Shown piece by piece: positions 55,812 to 64,000 of a stretch of DNA of 64,000 nt. This DNA is from Pseudoduganella rivuli (GTDB lineage Bacteria > Pseudomonadota > Gammaproteobacteria > Burkholderiales > Burkholderiaceae_D): assembly GCF_009674485.1 (NCBI RefSeq), contig NZ_WKJJ01000008.1, positions 248,001 through 312,000 on the forward strand. Reading direction: 5' to 3'. The notes under the pieces were generated by a model. The model ran no database searches. It had not been told where the DNA came from and was given only the letters and a program-made list of their open reading frames with translations. Numbering within the stretch: position 1 is the first letter of the stretch; each line of letters begins with the position of its first letter. A program made the position numbers and the translations under genes.

Positions 55812-56435
55812 TTAAGCAGCGCCGCGTTGCGCAAGTTTCTTTTCCAGGTTGGCCAGGCGCTTGGCGAAGCGCTCGACGTCGTCGCGCAAGCGCGTCACGT
55901 CCGCGCCGAAACCGTCCGTCACGTCCGGCCGGACCAGCACGGGATTTTCCTCCAACAGGTATTCCGCCGTGTTTTCCGCCAGTTTGCGGTTGCCCGCCAG
56001 GAATGCGCCAAACAGCGATTTCGCCCCTTCCACCATGCGGACGGCCGCGACCGGGCCAACCAGCTTTTCCAGGTCGTGTTCCGCTTCCCAGCGCAGCGAT
56101 TTCACCAGTTGCGAAATCGTGTTGGCAAAATCCGCGTCACCTTCAAGTTGCACATAGGAAAAAGCGCGGTCGCGGTTTTGCGCGATCAGCGGCAGGTCGG
56201 ACAGCTTGACCTTGATCGTCACGTTGGCGGCCGTATCGCCCGCCGCCACGTCCACGTAGCCATCGCTGGTGGCTTGCAGGCGCACCACGACAGGACTGGC
56301 GTCGATGCAGGCGACCTTGCCCGCGTTCTGGCGCAGCGCCTCGCGCGCCCACGGCTCCTGGGCCAGCAAATGGTTGATGGTGGCGGCGACGGGCGCCAGC
56401 GGGGATGGCAAATTCGGTGGGATCGGCGATGGCAT
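55812..56435 (-). CDS. ubiJ: Ubiquinone biosynthesis accessory factor UbiJ
   Basis: This 207-residue protein has an SCP2-like lipid-binding domain in the first half (SPLAPVAATINHLLAQEPWA, ASPVVVRLQATSDGYVDVAA) and a C-terminal coiled coil (DVTRLRDDVERFAKRLANLE). It matches UbiJ, which with UbiK builds the soluble Q-biosynthesis complex that binds lipid intermediates. No ribosome binding site precedes the ATG, which lies only about 16 bases beyond the T tract of the terminator of the upstream gene, so its promoter is unclear. ubiB follows after 19 bases. Confidence 0.92.
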   Translation of the reverse strand: MPSPIPPNLPSPLAPVAATINHLLAQEPWAREALRQNAGKVACIDASPVVVRLQATSDGYVDVAAGDTAANVTIKVKLSDLPLIAQNRDRAFSYVQLEGDADFANTISQLVKSLRWEAEHDLEKLVGPVAAVRMVEGAKSLFGAFLAGNRKLAENTAEYLLEENPVLVRPDVTDGFGADVTRLRDDVERFAKRLANLEKKLAQRGAA

Positions 56436-56451
56436 GCTTGCGGGCAGAAAA

Positions 56452-56481
56452 AGAAAAAAAACCGCCCGAAATTCGGGCGGT
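56452..56481 (-). terminator. Rho-independent terminator after the Tim44-like gene
   Basis: ACCGCCCG (56461-56468) and CGGGCGGT (56474-56481) form an 8-bp stem, extended by A/T pairs at the loop. On the minus strand it is followed by T8 and then CT5, a strong terminator, and lies 27 bases after the Tim44-like stop. The ubiJ start follows almost at once. Confidence 0.88.
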
Positions 56482-56508
56482 CTCGATCTTACTACAGAGG
56501 ACGGGCGA

Positions 56509-57459
56509 TCAAGCCAGTTGCTGGATACCGGCCAGCAGCCAGCCGGCGTTGCCGCTGACAGGCTTGGACAGGTTCCACACTTCCTGGAACGGTTCCGCCA
56601 GGGCGGTCGGCGACGGCTTGATGGTGCCGTAGAACTTCACGCTGGCCAGGTAATCGCGGCCATCGTTTTCAATGCCCAGCAATTCCGCCTCAATGGTGAC
56701 CACGTCCGTGTAATCGGCCTGGCCGCCGCGTTCCGTGATTTGCATCTTCAGTTCGGCAAATACTTCCGGCGTCGTGAATTCGCGAATATCGGCCACGTCA
56801 CCTTTATCCCACGCCGCTTGCAGGCGGATGAAATTGCCCTTGGCGTGGCGCAGGAACGTCGCCGCGTCGAAGTCGGCCGGCACGCCCCACGGTGCTTGCG
56901 CGGCGGCTGGCGCATCGCCCGGCTTGGCCAGGTTCAGGCCGCCCGCGGCAGGCTGCAGTGGCGGCAGGTTATAGTCCGGCGCCGGCGCGGCAGGCGGTTG
57001 CTGCCATGCATTGCTGTAGCCAGCCGGGGCCATCTGCGGTTGCTGTGGCGACATCTTGCTGCGGATCAAGCGCCAGATCAGGAACGCGCCACCCACCAGC
57101 AGGGCAATCATCAGCATCGAGCTGATGGCGCTGGCCAGGGCGCCGCCCAGGCCGAAGTGCGACAACAGGGCGCCCAGGCCCAGGCCCAGCAGCGCGCCGC
57201 CCAGGATACCTTTCCATGGGCTGGCCGGCTTCGGCGGCACTGCCGGTGGCGTCACGGCGCCCGGCGCGCGGGCCGGCTGAACGGCTTGACTGGCCGGCGG
57301 CGCGGCAGGCGGCGTCGCCTGGCGCGGCATGTTGCTGACGCTTTGCGACTGGCGGCCGATCGACCTGCCGCCGCCCATCGGACGGGCCAGCGCGTCGCCG
57401 ATCATGGCGGCAGCGGACAGCGCCAGCGTGGCGCCGATCAAAAATTTCTTCATGTTCAT
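56509..57459 (-). CDS. Tim44-like domain protein with membrane helix
   Basis: This 316-residue protein begins with a signal-like segment (MNMKKFLIGATLALSAAAMI), then a Pro/Ala-rich stretch, a glycine-rich hydrophobic segment (ILGGALLGLGLGALLSHFGL) and a second helix (ISSMLMIALLVGGAFLIWRL). Residues about 180-316 are a Tim44 domain (FLRHAKGNFIRLQAAWDKGD, REFTTPEVFAELKMQI, GRDYLASVKFYGTIKPS). Bacterial Tim44-domain proteins are membrane-associated and may bind proteins or lipids; function unknown. It is 12 bases downstream of ubiE and probably co-transcribed. Confidence 0.88.
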   Translation of the reverse strand: MNMKKFLIGATLALSAAAMIGDALARPMGGGRSIGRQSQSVSNMPRQATPPAAPPASQAVQPARAPGAVTPPAVPPKPASPWKGILGGALLGLGLGALLSHFGLGGALASAISSMLMIALLVGGAFLIWRLIRSKMSPQQPQMAPAGYSNAWQQPPAAPAPDYNLPPLQPAAGGLNLAKPGDAPAAAQAPWGVPADFDAATFLRHAKGNFIRLQAAWDKGDVADIREFTTPEVFAELKMQITERGGQADYTDVVTIEAELLGIENDGRDYLASVKFYGTIKPSPTALAEPFQEVWNLSKPVSGNAGWLLAGIQQLA

Positions 57460-57471
57460 GGCAGCTCTTTC

Positions 57472-58206
57472 TTACAGTTTGATACCGGTGTGCAAAGCGG
57501 CCACACCCGCCGTCAGGTTGTAATACTGGACCCGCTCCAGGCCCGCATCCTGCATCATGGTTTTCAGGGTTTCCTGGTCCGGATGCATGCGAATCGATTC
57601 CGCCAGGTACCGGTAGCTTTCCGCATCGTTGGCGATTTTCTGGCCCAGCCACGGCAATACCGAGAACGAATACAAGTCGTACGGCTTTTGCAGCGGCTCG
57701 GCAACCTTGGAAAACTCCAGCACCAGCAATTTGCCGCCCGGCTTCAGCACGCGGCGCATTTCCGACAGCGCCACATCCTTGTGCGTCATGTTGCGCAAGC
57801 CAAAGGCCACGCTGACACGGTCAAAATAATTGTCCGGGAACGGTAATTTCTCGGCGTCACACAACAAGGTGGGGGTGACCATCCCTTTGTTCAAGAGGCG
57901 GTCGCGGCCCACGCGCAGCATGGATTCGTTAATGTCGGTCAGCCACACTTCGCCCGTCGGCCCCGCCTGTTTCGCGAACGCCTTGGCCAAATCTCCCGTG
58001 CCGCCCGCGATATCGAGGCATTTGAAGCCGGGGCGCACGGCGGCATTGGCGATCGTAAAGGTCTTCCACAAACGGTGCAGGCCTGCCGACATCAAGTCAT
58101 TCATGACGTCGTACTTGGCCGCCACGGAATGGAAGACCTTGGCGACTTCCTTGACTTTATCTGCTTCGTTGACGGTTTTATAGCCGAAATGGGTAGTATT
58201 GGTCAT
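57472..58206 (-). CDS. ubiE: Ubiquinone/menaquinone C-methyltransferase UbiE
   Basis: This 244-residue enzyme methylates C-2 of demethoxy-quinone intermediates using SAM. Motifs include [40 protein letters not shown], motif [37 protein letters not shown] and [20 protein letters not shown]. The start at 58206 is standard; the longer frame adds 12 unneeded residues. Length and sequence are normal. It leads the Q-biosynthesis cluster. Confidence 0.96.
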   Translation of the reverse strand: MTNTTHFGYKTVNEADKVKEVAKVFHSVAAKYDVMNDLMSAGLHRLWKTFTIANAAVRPGFKCLDIAGGTGDLAKAFAKQAGPTGEVWLTDINESMLRVGRDRLLNKGMVTPTLLCDAEKLPFPDNYFDRVSVAFGLRNMTHKDVALSEMRRVLKPGGKLLVLEFSKVAEPLQKPYDLYSFSVLPWLGQKIANDAESYRYLAESIRMHPDQETLKTMMQDAGLERVQYYNLTAGVAALHTGIKL

Positions 58207-58265
58207 AGTGCGGAGCCAGTTGAGTTTGCCTGCATTATACAAGCGCCAACGGTCCGCCGCCCCTT

Positions 58266-58655
58266 TCAGCCCGCTTCCCGCTCGAACTTGGCCAGCACGT
58301 CGGCAATCTTTTGCGGTGTATAGGGTTTCACGACAAACCCGGCCGCACCGCGATTCATTGCAGAAATGACATTATCGATGGCGCTGTGGGCGGAAACCAT
58401 CACGTACGCGCAGCCGGGCCGCGTCTGGCGCGCCATTTCCAGCACTTCCAGCCCGCTGAAGCCGGGCATGTCGATATCGAGGAAAGCCAGCCGCAATGAT
58501 TTGTCGCCCGTGCGCAGGTGCTCCATCGATTGCTGCCCGTCGGACGCATGCAGGAAATTGCTGTAGCCACAACTCTTCAGTACGGACGCCAGCAGGTTGC
58601 GCATCGTCGCTTCATCGTCGGCAATCAATACGGAGATACGGTTCTTGTCTACCAT
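58266..58655 (-). CDS. CheY-like single-domain response regulator
   Basis: This 129-residue receiver has the acidic pair in [14 protein letters not shown], Asp in [13 protein letters not shown], Ser in [10 protein letters not shown] and Lys in [11 protein letters not shown], so it should be phosphorylated. There is no output domain. It lies 9 bases downstream of the hybrid kinase gene on the same strand and is the likely phosphotransfer partner of its Hpt domain. Confidence 0.92.
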   Translation of the reverse strand: MVDKNRISVLIADDEATMRNLLASVLKSCGYSNFLHASDGQQSMEHLRTGDKSLRLAFLDIDMPGFSGLEVLEMARQTRPGCAYVMVSAHSAIDNVISAMNRGAAGFVVKPYTPQKIADVLAKFEREAG

Positions 58656-58664
58656 GGCTTCCTT

Positions 58665-61133
58665 TCAGGCCGGCTGCGCCAGCAAACGCCGCACGTCGTC
58701 GAGTTGTTGTATCGCTGCCAGCACGGCGGCGGCCCGCGCGCCATCGCCAGCCACGAATGCCTGCTCCAGCTCAGCAGCCAGTTCTGTCACGCGCGGATAA
58801 CCAAAGCTGCCCGCGCTCCCCTTCAACATATGGGCAATCTCCCGCCCTTCGGCGTGCGCATGGGCGGCGACCATGCCGGCCAGCGCCGCCAGCGCAGCCT
58901 TGAGCCGCGCTTCGAACTGGCGCCGCATATCGTCATAGCCTTCCAGTTGCGCATAGGGTAGCGGCGCCGGTGCCGCAGCGCTTGCCGCCAGCAGTCCGGC
59001 CAGCAGGCGGCCCAGCTCGGCGAAATCCACCGGCTTGGCGACGCATTCGTTGCAGCCCGCCGCCCTGTAGCGTTCGCGGTCTTCCGCCATCACGTTGGCC
59101 GTCAGCGCCACGATGGGTGTGGCGTAGCCGGTGCTGCGCAACAGGCGCGTGGCCTGGACGCCATCCATGTTCGGCATCTGGATATCCATCAGCACCACGT
59201 CATAATGACCGGCCAGCGCCAGCTCCACGGCGCGCGCGCCATCCGGTGCCGTGTCGACCGCCAGGCCCATCTGCGCCAGCCAGGCGCTGATCAGGCGGCG
59301 GTTGTCCGGCCCGTCTTCCGCCAGCAACACGGTGCCGGCCAATTGCCACACGGGTTCCTGCAACTGCGCCTGCGGGACTGTCCATGCCGGCATGGCCGCC
59401 AGCCATTCGGCGTCCGGCGCCGGCGGCGCCAAGATGTCCACCTCAAAGACCGAGCCCTGCCCCGGCGCGCTGTGCACCCGCGCCGTGCCGCCCATGCGCA
59501 CGGCAAGCTGCTGCACCAGATGCAAGCCCAGCCCTGTGCCGCCATAGCGGCGCGCCACAGAACTGTCGGCCTGCGTGAAGGGTTGGAACAAGCCGGCCTG
59601 CTGCTCTGCCGTCATGCCGATGCCGGTATCGGCGACGCGGCATTGCAGGCGCCCCACTTCGCGTACGTAATGCAAGGTCAGCGTCACGCTGCCGCGCTCC
59701 GTGAACTTGACGGCGTTGCCGCACAGGTTGAACAGGATTTGCCGCCAGCGCGTCGGGTCGCCCACCACGTGCGACGGGAATGGGTAGACCGCGTCAAAGC
59801 GCACGGCGATGCCCTTGTTGCGCGCTTCGGCCTCGATCGCCGGCAACAGGCCGCGCGCCACGTCCAGCGGCGAAAACCGCACTTCTTCCAGCACCAGCCG
59901 GCCCGCCTCGATCTTGGAAATATCGAGAATGTCGTTAATGATGGTCAGCAAGTGCTGGCCGTTGCGCATGATGATTTCCCCCGCTTCCGCGCTGGGCATG
60001 CCGCCGCCGGAGGGCGCCAGCGTTTCCGCAAAGCCGATGATGGACGTCAGCGGTGTGCGGATTTCATGGCTCATCATGGCCAGGAATTCGGATTTCGCCC
60101 GGTTGGCCGCTTCCGCGGCGCCGGCCAGCGCGCGCATCTTTTCCATATCCTGTTCGCGCCTGCGCAGCGCCCGCACCAGCCCGGCAAAGGCCAGCACCAT
60201 GGCCACCGCACTGGCCATCACCACGGCCGTCAACACTTGCGCGTAGCTGCGCCACTGGGCCAGGAACAAATCTTCCGTCACCGTGATATTGACGACCAGC
60301 GGATATTGCCCCACCAGCCGCACCGCCCCCATGCGCTGCACGCGGTTGCCCCCTTCGGAAAAACGGGGCGCATCGGTCACCAGCACGCCATCGGTCTTGC
60401 GCATTTGCTCGATCACGCGATACGACGTGCCGCTGCGGTTGACTTTCCCCATCAGCGCATCGTCATGAGGCGAACGGGCCAGCAACGTGAAATCGCGCCG
60501 GTACAGTGTGACGGACGCACCGTCACCAAGGCTGATCTTGCGGTAGAAGTCGGTCAGGAACGAACTGGAAAAGCCCACCAGCGCCAACCCCAGGAATTGC
60601 CCCTGCGGTCCCGTCAGGCGGCGGCTCAGGTAAAACGTCCACGCCTGGTTACCCTTGTTGCGGACCGGCGCGCTGACAAACACGCCCAGCTTGGGATCCT
60701 TCAGGTGAGCCTTGAAGTAGTCGCGGTCGGACAGGTTGATGGGGGGCGCGGGATGCGAACGGGTGAAATTCACCACATCGCCATTGGCCGCCACGATGGT
60801 GATGACGTCGACTTGCGGCAGCCCCTCGGCCATGTCGCCCATGCGCTGGAACGCTGCCGCCGTTCCCATTTGCTCGCGCAATTCCCGGTCAGTACTGATG
60901 CCGGACGCCTGCACGGATTCGACAATACTGCCCAAGATCAGGTAACCGGACGCCACTTCCTGCGCCGTCTGTTCGGCAATCACCAGCGACAGGTTGGACA
61001 GGTGGCGCTGCCACTCGGCGATCGATTGTTCCCGCGAAGCCCACAGCGCAAAGCCGAGCGCGCCGAGCATGGCTGCCACCAGGCAGCTCCCCAGCAAAAC
61101 AATTAAACGGCTGGAACGGACGAACTGGCGCAT
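58665..61133 (-). CDS. Hybrid sensor kinase: Cache, HisKA, HATPase, receiver, Hpt
   Basis: This 822-residue protein has helices at about 10-32 and 295-318 flanking a periplasmic Cache domain ([40 protein letters not shown]). The kinase has [38 protein letters not shown] and VADTGIGM with [16 protein letters not shown] receiver follows ([61 protein letters not shown]), and an Hpt domain is at the C-terminus ([16 protein letters not shown] with the phosphoacceptor His). Start at 61133; a GTG two codons earlier is possible. The CheY-like gene follows. Probable signal: an amino acid or similar small ligand. Confidence 0.92.
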   Translation of the reverse strand: MRQFVRSSRLIVLLGSCLVAAMLGALGFALWASREQSIAEWQRHLSNLSLVIAEQTAQEVASGYLILGSIVESVQASGISTDRELREQMGTAAAFQRMGDMAEGLPQVDVITIVAANGDVVNFTRSHPAPPINLSDRDYFKAHLKDPKLGVFVSAPVRNKGNQAWTFYLSRRLTGPQGQFLGLALVGFSSSFLTDFYRKISLGDGASVTLYRRDFTLLARSPHDDALMGKVNRSGTSYRVIEQMRKTDGVLVTDAPRFSEGGNRVQRMGAVRLVGQYPLVVNITVTEDLFLAQWRSYAQVLTAVVMASAVAMVLAFAGLVRALRRREQDMEKMRALAGAAEAANRAKSEFLAMMSHEIRTPLTSIIGFAETLAPSGGGMPSAEAGEIIMRNGQHLLTIINDILDISKIEAGRLVLEEVRFSPLDVARGLLPAIEAEARNKGIAVRFDAVYPFPSHVVGDPTRWRQILFNLCGNAVKFTERGSVTLTLHYVREVGRLQCRVADTGIGMTAEQQAGLFQPFTQADSSVARRYGGTGLGLHLVQQLAVRMGGTARVHSAPGQGSVFEVDILAPPAPDAEWLAAMPAWTVPQAQLQEPVWQLAGTVLLAEDGPDNRRLISAWLAQMGLAVDTAPDGARAVELALAGHYDVVLMDIQMPNMDGVQATRLLRSTGYATPIVALTANVMAEDRERYRAAGCNECVAKPVDFAELGRLLAGLLAASAAAPAPLPYAQLEGYDDMRRQFEARLKAALAALAGMVAAHAHAEGREIAHMLKGSAGSFGYPRVTELAAELEQAFVAGDGARAAAVLAAIQQLDDVRRLLAQPA

Positions 61134-61240
61134 CGGCACACATGTCAGGGAAACAGGTGCCTACAATACCATGTTGTTAGCAGGGTTGTTCAGGACATAG
61201 TGGGGCGGCGTGGCATTCACGCCGCATGGGGCGATGCCGG

Positions 61241-61657
61241 TCAGTGCTTGTGGCCGCAGCCGTGCGCCTTCGGCGCGGACGGCAATACCGTGCCAGGTTC
61301 GCGGCCGGAGTCGCCTTCAAAGCCCGCCGCGTGCAGCCTGGCCAGATAGTCGGCCCACAACTGTTCCTGTTCGGCGCCCAGCTTGTACAGGTAATCCCAC
61401 GTAAACAAGCCGGAATTATGGCCGTCGGTAAACGTCGGCTTGACCGCGTAATTGCCGACCGGGTCCAGCGCCGAAATGCCGACGTCGCGCTGGCCCACTT
61501 GCAGGATTTCCTGGCCCGGGCCGTGGCCCTTGACTTCCGCCGACGGCGAATACACGCGCAACAGTTCAAACGGAATGTTGAACGATGCACCATCGTCGAA
61601 AGCCACTTCGAGGATGCGGGATTTGCTGTGGACAGTCAGGCCGGTGGGATTTTTCAT
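61241..61657 (-). CDS. DUF971 protein
   Basis: This 138-residue protein has the DUF971 (gamma-butyrobetaine hydroxylase N-terminal-like) domain: LTVHSKSRILEVAFDDGASF, NIPFELLRVYSPSAEVKGHG and PTFTDGHNSGLFTWDYLYKL. The tail is rich in His and Cys (HGCGHKH), a likely metal-binding end. Related proteins are linked to iron-sulfur assembly in some bacteria. It overlaps the HIT gene by 4 bases (ATGA) and lies 107 bases after the hybrid-kinase start region. In beta-proteobacteria it is often found with ubiE. Confidence 0.88.
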   Translation of the reverse strand: MKNPTGLTVHSKSRILEVAFDDGASFNIPFELLRVYSPSAEVKGHGPGQEILQVGQRDVGISALDPVGNYAVKPTFTDGHNSGLFTWDYLYKLGAEQEQLWADYLARLHAAGFEGDSGREPGTVLPSAPKAHGCGHKH

Positions 61658-62085
61658 TGGTCGAGATTGGCAATGATGGCTGCGCGCAATTGCGGCAGCA
61701 GGGCACGGCGTGCGGCCACTTCTTGTAGATGTGGCTCGCGCTGGGCCGGGCCCCAGGTCGGTTGGGGGAAATGCACGTCGCTGGCAAAGCGCGGAATCAC
61801 GTGCCAGTGCACGTGCGGCGTCATGTTGCCAAAGCTGGCCACATTGATTTTATCGGGCGCCATGACGGCACGCTGCGCCGCTTCGACTTGCCACACCACC
61901 CGCATCACGTGGTCGCGCTCGGCGGGCGCCAGGTCCGTCATTTCCTTGACGTGCGCATTCCAGATCACGCGCGCAAAGCCCGGATAGTGCGGTTCGTCGA
62001 CCAGCACTACGGACACTTGCGCGTCCCGCCACACCAGCACATCGGCCGGTGGGCTGGCGAGCAGGTTGCACAAGTCACAGGCCAT
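61654..62085 (-). CDS. HIT-family protein
   Basis: This 143-residue protein has the histidine triad HVHWHVIPRF preceded by INVASFGNMTP, plus ACDLCNLL with a Cys pair. HIT proteins hydrolyse nucleotide-type phosphoramidates or related bonds. The ATG overlaps the stop of the Fe-S/FAD dehydrogenase gene by one base (TAATG), and its own stop overlaps the DUF971 start, making one translationally coupled string of genes. Confidence 0.92.
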   Translation of the reverse strand: MACDLCNLLASPPADVLVWRDAQVSVVLVDEPHYPGFARVIWNAHVKEMTDLAPAERDHVMRVVWQVEAAQRAVMAPDKINVASFGNMTPHVHWHVIPRFASDVHFPQPTWGPAQREPHLQEVAARRALLPQLRAAIIANLDQ

Positions 62086-64000
62086 TACACCAGCACCCGT
62101 TCGATACCGCCGTTATTGGCTTGCGCCACATAATCCGGCATCCAGTTCTCGCCCAGCAAATGCTTGGCGATTTCCACCACGATGTAATCGGCCGTGGTGC
62201 CGGCATCTTCGCCGTAACGCGATACGCCGCCCAGGCAGGCCGGGCAGCTGGTCAACACCTTGACTTCGCCCGTGAAGCCATCTTCGCGCAGTTTGTCCGC
62301 GTGCTTGACCATTTCCTGTTCCTTGCGGAAGCGGACCTGCGTCGAGATGTCCGGACGGGCCGCCATCAAGGTGCCCGAATCGCCGCAGCAACGGTCGTTT
62401 TTCTCGATCTTGGTGTCGTCCACCGTGGTGATCAAGCCGTTCACCGTCTTCAGCGGGTCCTGCATCTTCATCGGCGTGTGGCAAGGGTCGTGGTACATAT
62501 AGCGCGTACCTGCGACACCTTCCAGCTTGACGCCCTTTTCCAGCAGGTATTCATGGATATCCATGATGCGGCAGCCCGGGAAGATTTTCTCGAACTCGTA
62601 ACCCGCCAGCTGGTCATAGCAAGTGCCGCACGACACCACCACGGTCTTGATGTCCAGGTAGTTCAAGGTGTTGGCCATGCGGTGGAACAGCACGCGGTTG
62701 TCCGTCACCATCTTGTCGGCTTTATCAAAATCGCCCGCGCCCCGCTGCGGATAACCGCAGCACAGGTAACCCGGCGGCAGCACCGTCTGTACGCCGACAT
62801 TCCACAGCATCGCTTGCGTGGCCAGGCCCACTTGCGAGAACAGGCGCTCCGAGCCGCAGCCCGGGAAGTAAAACACGGCTTCCGAATCGGCCGTGGTTTT
62901 CTTCGGATCGCGGATGATCGGGATCACCTTGTTGTCCTCGATGTCCAGCAAGCCGCGCGCGGTTTTCTTCGGCAGGTTGCCCGGCATCTTCTTGTTGATG
63001 AAGTGGATCACCTGTTCCTTGATGGGCGGCTTGCCCACGGTCGGAGGCGGCGCCTTGGTCTGGTCCTTGGCGAATTTCTTCAACACGTCATTGCCCAGGC
63101 GCTGCGCTTTATAGGCAATCTCCATCCCCTGTCGCACCGCGTTGATGGTGGTCGGATCGGTCGCGTTCAGGAAGAACATCGCGGCCTTCTTGCCGGGATT
63201 GAAGCTGCGCTTGTCCATCTTGCGCAACAGGTTGCGCATGTTCATCGACACATCGCCAAAGTCGATATTGACCGGGCATGGCGATTCGCACTTGTGGCAC
63301 ACGGTGCAGTGGTCCGCCACGTCTTCGAATTCTTCCCAATGGCGGATCGAAATACCGCGGCGCGTCTGTTCCTCGTACAGGAACGCTTCGATCAGCGACG
63401 ACGTCGCGAGGATCTTGTCGCGCGGCGAGTACAGCAGGTTGGCGCGCGGCACGTGCGTCGAGCACACGGGTTTGCACTTGCCGCAGCGCAGGCAATCCTT
63501 GACGCTGTTGGCAATCGCGCCGATATCGCTTTGCTGCATGATCAGCGATTCGTGGCCCATCAGGCCGAACGACGGCGTGTACGCATTGCGCAAGTCCGCT
63601 TCCATGCCCGGCAAATTCAGCAGCTTGCCCTTGTTGAAGCGGCCTTCCGGGTCCACCCGTTCCTTGTACTTGCGGAAGTCGCCGATTTCTTCTTCGGTCA
63701 GGAATTCCAGCTTGGTGATGCCGATGCCGTGCTCGCCCGAAATCACGCCGTTCAGCGAACGGGCCAGCACCATGATGCGCGCCACGGCCTTGTGCGCCAG
63801 TTGCAGCATCTCGTAATGGTCCGAGTTGACCGGCAAGTTGGTGTGCACGTTGCCGTCGCCCGCGTGCATGTGCAGCGCGACGAACACGCGGCCGCGCAGC
63901 ACGCGCTTGTGGATCACCGCGCATTCATCGAGGATCAGTTTGTATGCGGCGCCGTTGAAGATCTGGCGCAGTTGCGCGCGGATTTCCTGCTTCCAGCTGA
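62085..64000 (-). CDS. FAD/Fe-S oxidoreductase (DUF3683 / glycolate-lactate dehydrogenase type), C-terminal part
   Basis: The last 638 residues are inside the window; the N-terminal FAD-binding part lies beyond the right edge. The visible portion begins SWKQEIRAQLRQIFNGAAYK, completes the FAD-linked oxidase domain (MHAGDGNVHTNLPVNSD, GVISGEHGIGITKLEFL), then has two 4Fe-4S clusters (CLRCGKCKPVCSTH, CTVCHKCESPCPVN) and two CCG domains (YLCCGYPQRGAGDFDKADKM; DRCCGDSGT). This layout, FAD oxidase plus ferredoxin plus heterodisulfide-reductase-like CCG domains, is that of large D-lactate/glycolate-type dehydrogenases. Electrons likely go to the quinone pool. The HIT gene is coupled to its end. Confidence 0.9.
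   Translation of the reverse strand, partial: SWKQEIRAQLRQIFNGAAYKLILDECAVIHKRVLRGRVFVALHMHAGDGNVHTNLPVNSDHYEMLQLAHKAVARIMVLARSLNGVISGEHGIGITKLEFLTEEEIGDFRKYKERVDPEGRFNKGKLLNLPGMEADLRNAYTPSFGLMGHESLIMQQSDIGAIANSVKDCLRCGKCKPVCSTHVPRANLLYSPRDKILATSSLIEAFLYEEQTRRGISIRHWEEFEDVADHCTVCHKCESPCPVNIDFGDVSMNMRNLLRKMDKRSFNPGKKAAMFFLNATDPTTINAVRQGMEIAYKAQRLGNDVLKKFAKDQTKAPPPTVGKPPIKEQVIHFINKKMPGNLPKKTARGLLDIEDNKVIPIIRDPKKTTADSEAVFYFPGCGSERLFSQVGLATQAMLWNVGVQTVLPPGYLCCGYPQRGAGDFDKADKMVTDNRVLFHRMANTLNYLDIKTVVVSCGTCYDQLAGYEFEKIFPGCRIMDIHEYLLEKGVKLEGVAGTRYMYHDPCHTPMKMQDPLKTVNGLITTVDDTKIEKNDRCCGDSGTLMAARPDISTQVRFRKEQEMVKHADKLREDGFTGEVKVLTSCPACLGGVSRYGEDAGTTADYIVVEIAKHLLGENWMPDYVAQANNGGIERVLV

Noticed and set aside
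54218..56209. 663-residue plus-strand open frame
   Set aside because: It overlaps ubiB and ubiJ completely on the other strand; both of those carry unmistakable motifs, while this frame has none.
59205..61106. 633-residue plus-strand open frame
   Set aside because: Antisense of the hybrid kinase; composition is His/Arg/Gln-rich and no start signal is present.

Overview
The window looks like the chromosome of a Betaproteobacterium of the family Oxalobacteraceae (Janthinobacterium, Duganella or Massilia type). It is GC-rich and densely coding, with short gaps and many ATGA or TAATG overlaps. It carries the beta-proteobacterial ubiE-(Tim44)-ubiJ-ubiB-(TPMT)-FmdB-DUF502-aspS-nudB block and an FAD/Fe-S (DUF3683-like) dehydrogenase. 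The assignment rests on gene content and protein style only; no rRNA or tRNA gene is present. No gene-free stretch exceeds 300 bases; every gap over about 150 bases with visible structure is described as a feature.

Layout. 0-4.5 kb: start of an AEC-type permease, a secreted DUF4142 protein, an ECF sigma/anti-sigma pair, an HxlR regulator, an orphan response regulator with an AraC output domain, and a PnuC-type transporter. 4.5-15.6 kb: a bulb-lectin protein with a possible pore-forming tail, a 1159-residue Xre-ATPase-TPR regulator, a TPR-methyltransferase, a glycine-zipper protein, a LysE exporter, an SDR-DoxX plus DUF2269 operon with a well-formed promoter/operator, and a CorA-like protein. 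15.7-22.2 kb: a secreted GH43 arabinanase-like enzyme, a TonB receptor coupled to an exported SAM-hydroxide adenosyltransferase, and two orphan family-3 solute-binding proteins.

22.2-26.1 kb is the most accessory-looking part. A hipBA toxin-antitoxin module with three palindromic operators whose centres are exactly 50 bp apart lies next to a two-gene nucleic-acid repair operon (ATP-dependent RNA ligase plus HD-Pnk end-healing enzyme). The leader of that operon contains a 10-bp stem, one arm of which can alternatively pair with the ligase start codon. I regard this leader as the best candidate for an undescribed regulatory element.

26.2-34.0 kb: a fatty-acid beta-oxidation cluster (acyl-CoA dehydrogenase, FadB-like fusion, hot-dog protein, thiolase, enoyl-CoA hydratase) under a TetR regulator. 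34.2-39.3 kb: a Cache protein, Hsp15, a ClsB/YbhP-like pair, a MerR regulator with a duplicated effector domain and textbook promoter, a cupin, and a small secreted protein. 39.3-50.1 kb: an acidic amino-acid uptake and sensing locus: porin, gltI-gltJ-gltK-gltL, an HTH-only LysR fragment, an AauS/AauR-like two-component system, a second GltI-like binding protein and a chemoreceptor.

50.2-64 kb: mostly housekeeping genes: NudB, AspRS, DUF502, FmdB, TPMT-like, UbiB, UbiJ, Tim44-like, UbiE, a CheY-like regulator with a large hybrid kinase, DUF971, a HIT protein and the truncated FAD/Fe-S dehydrogenase.
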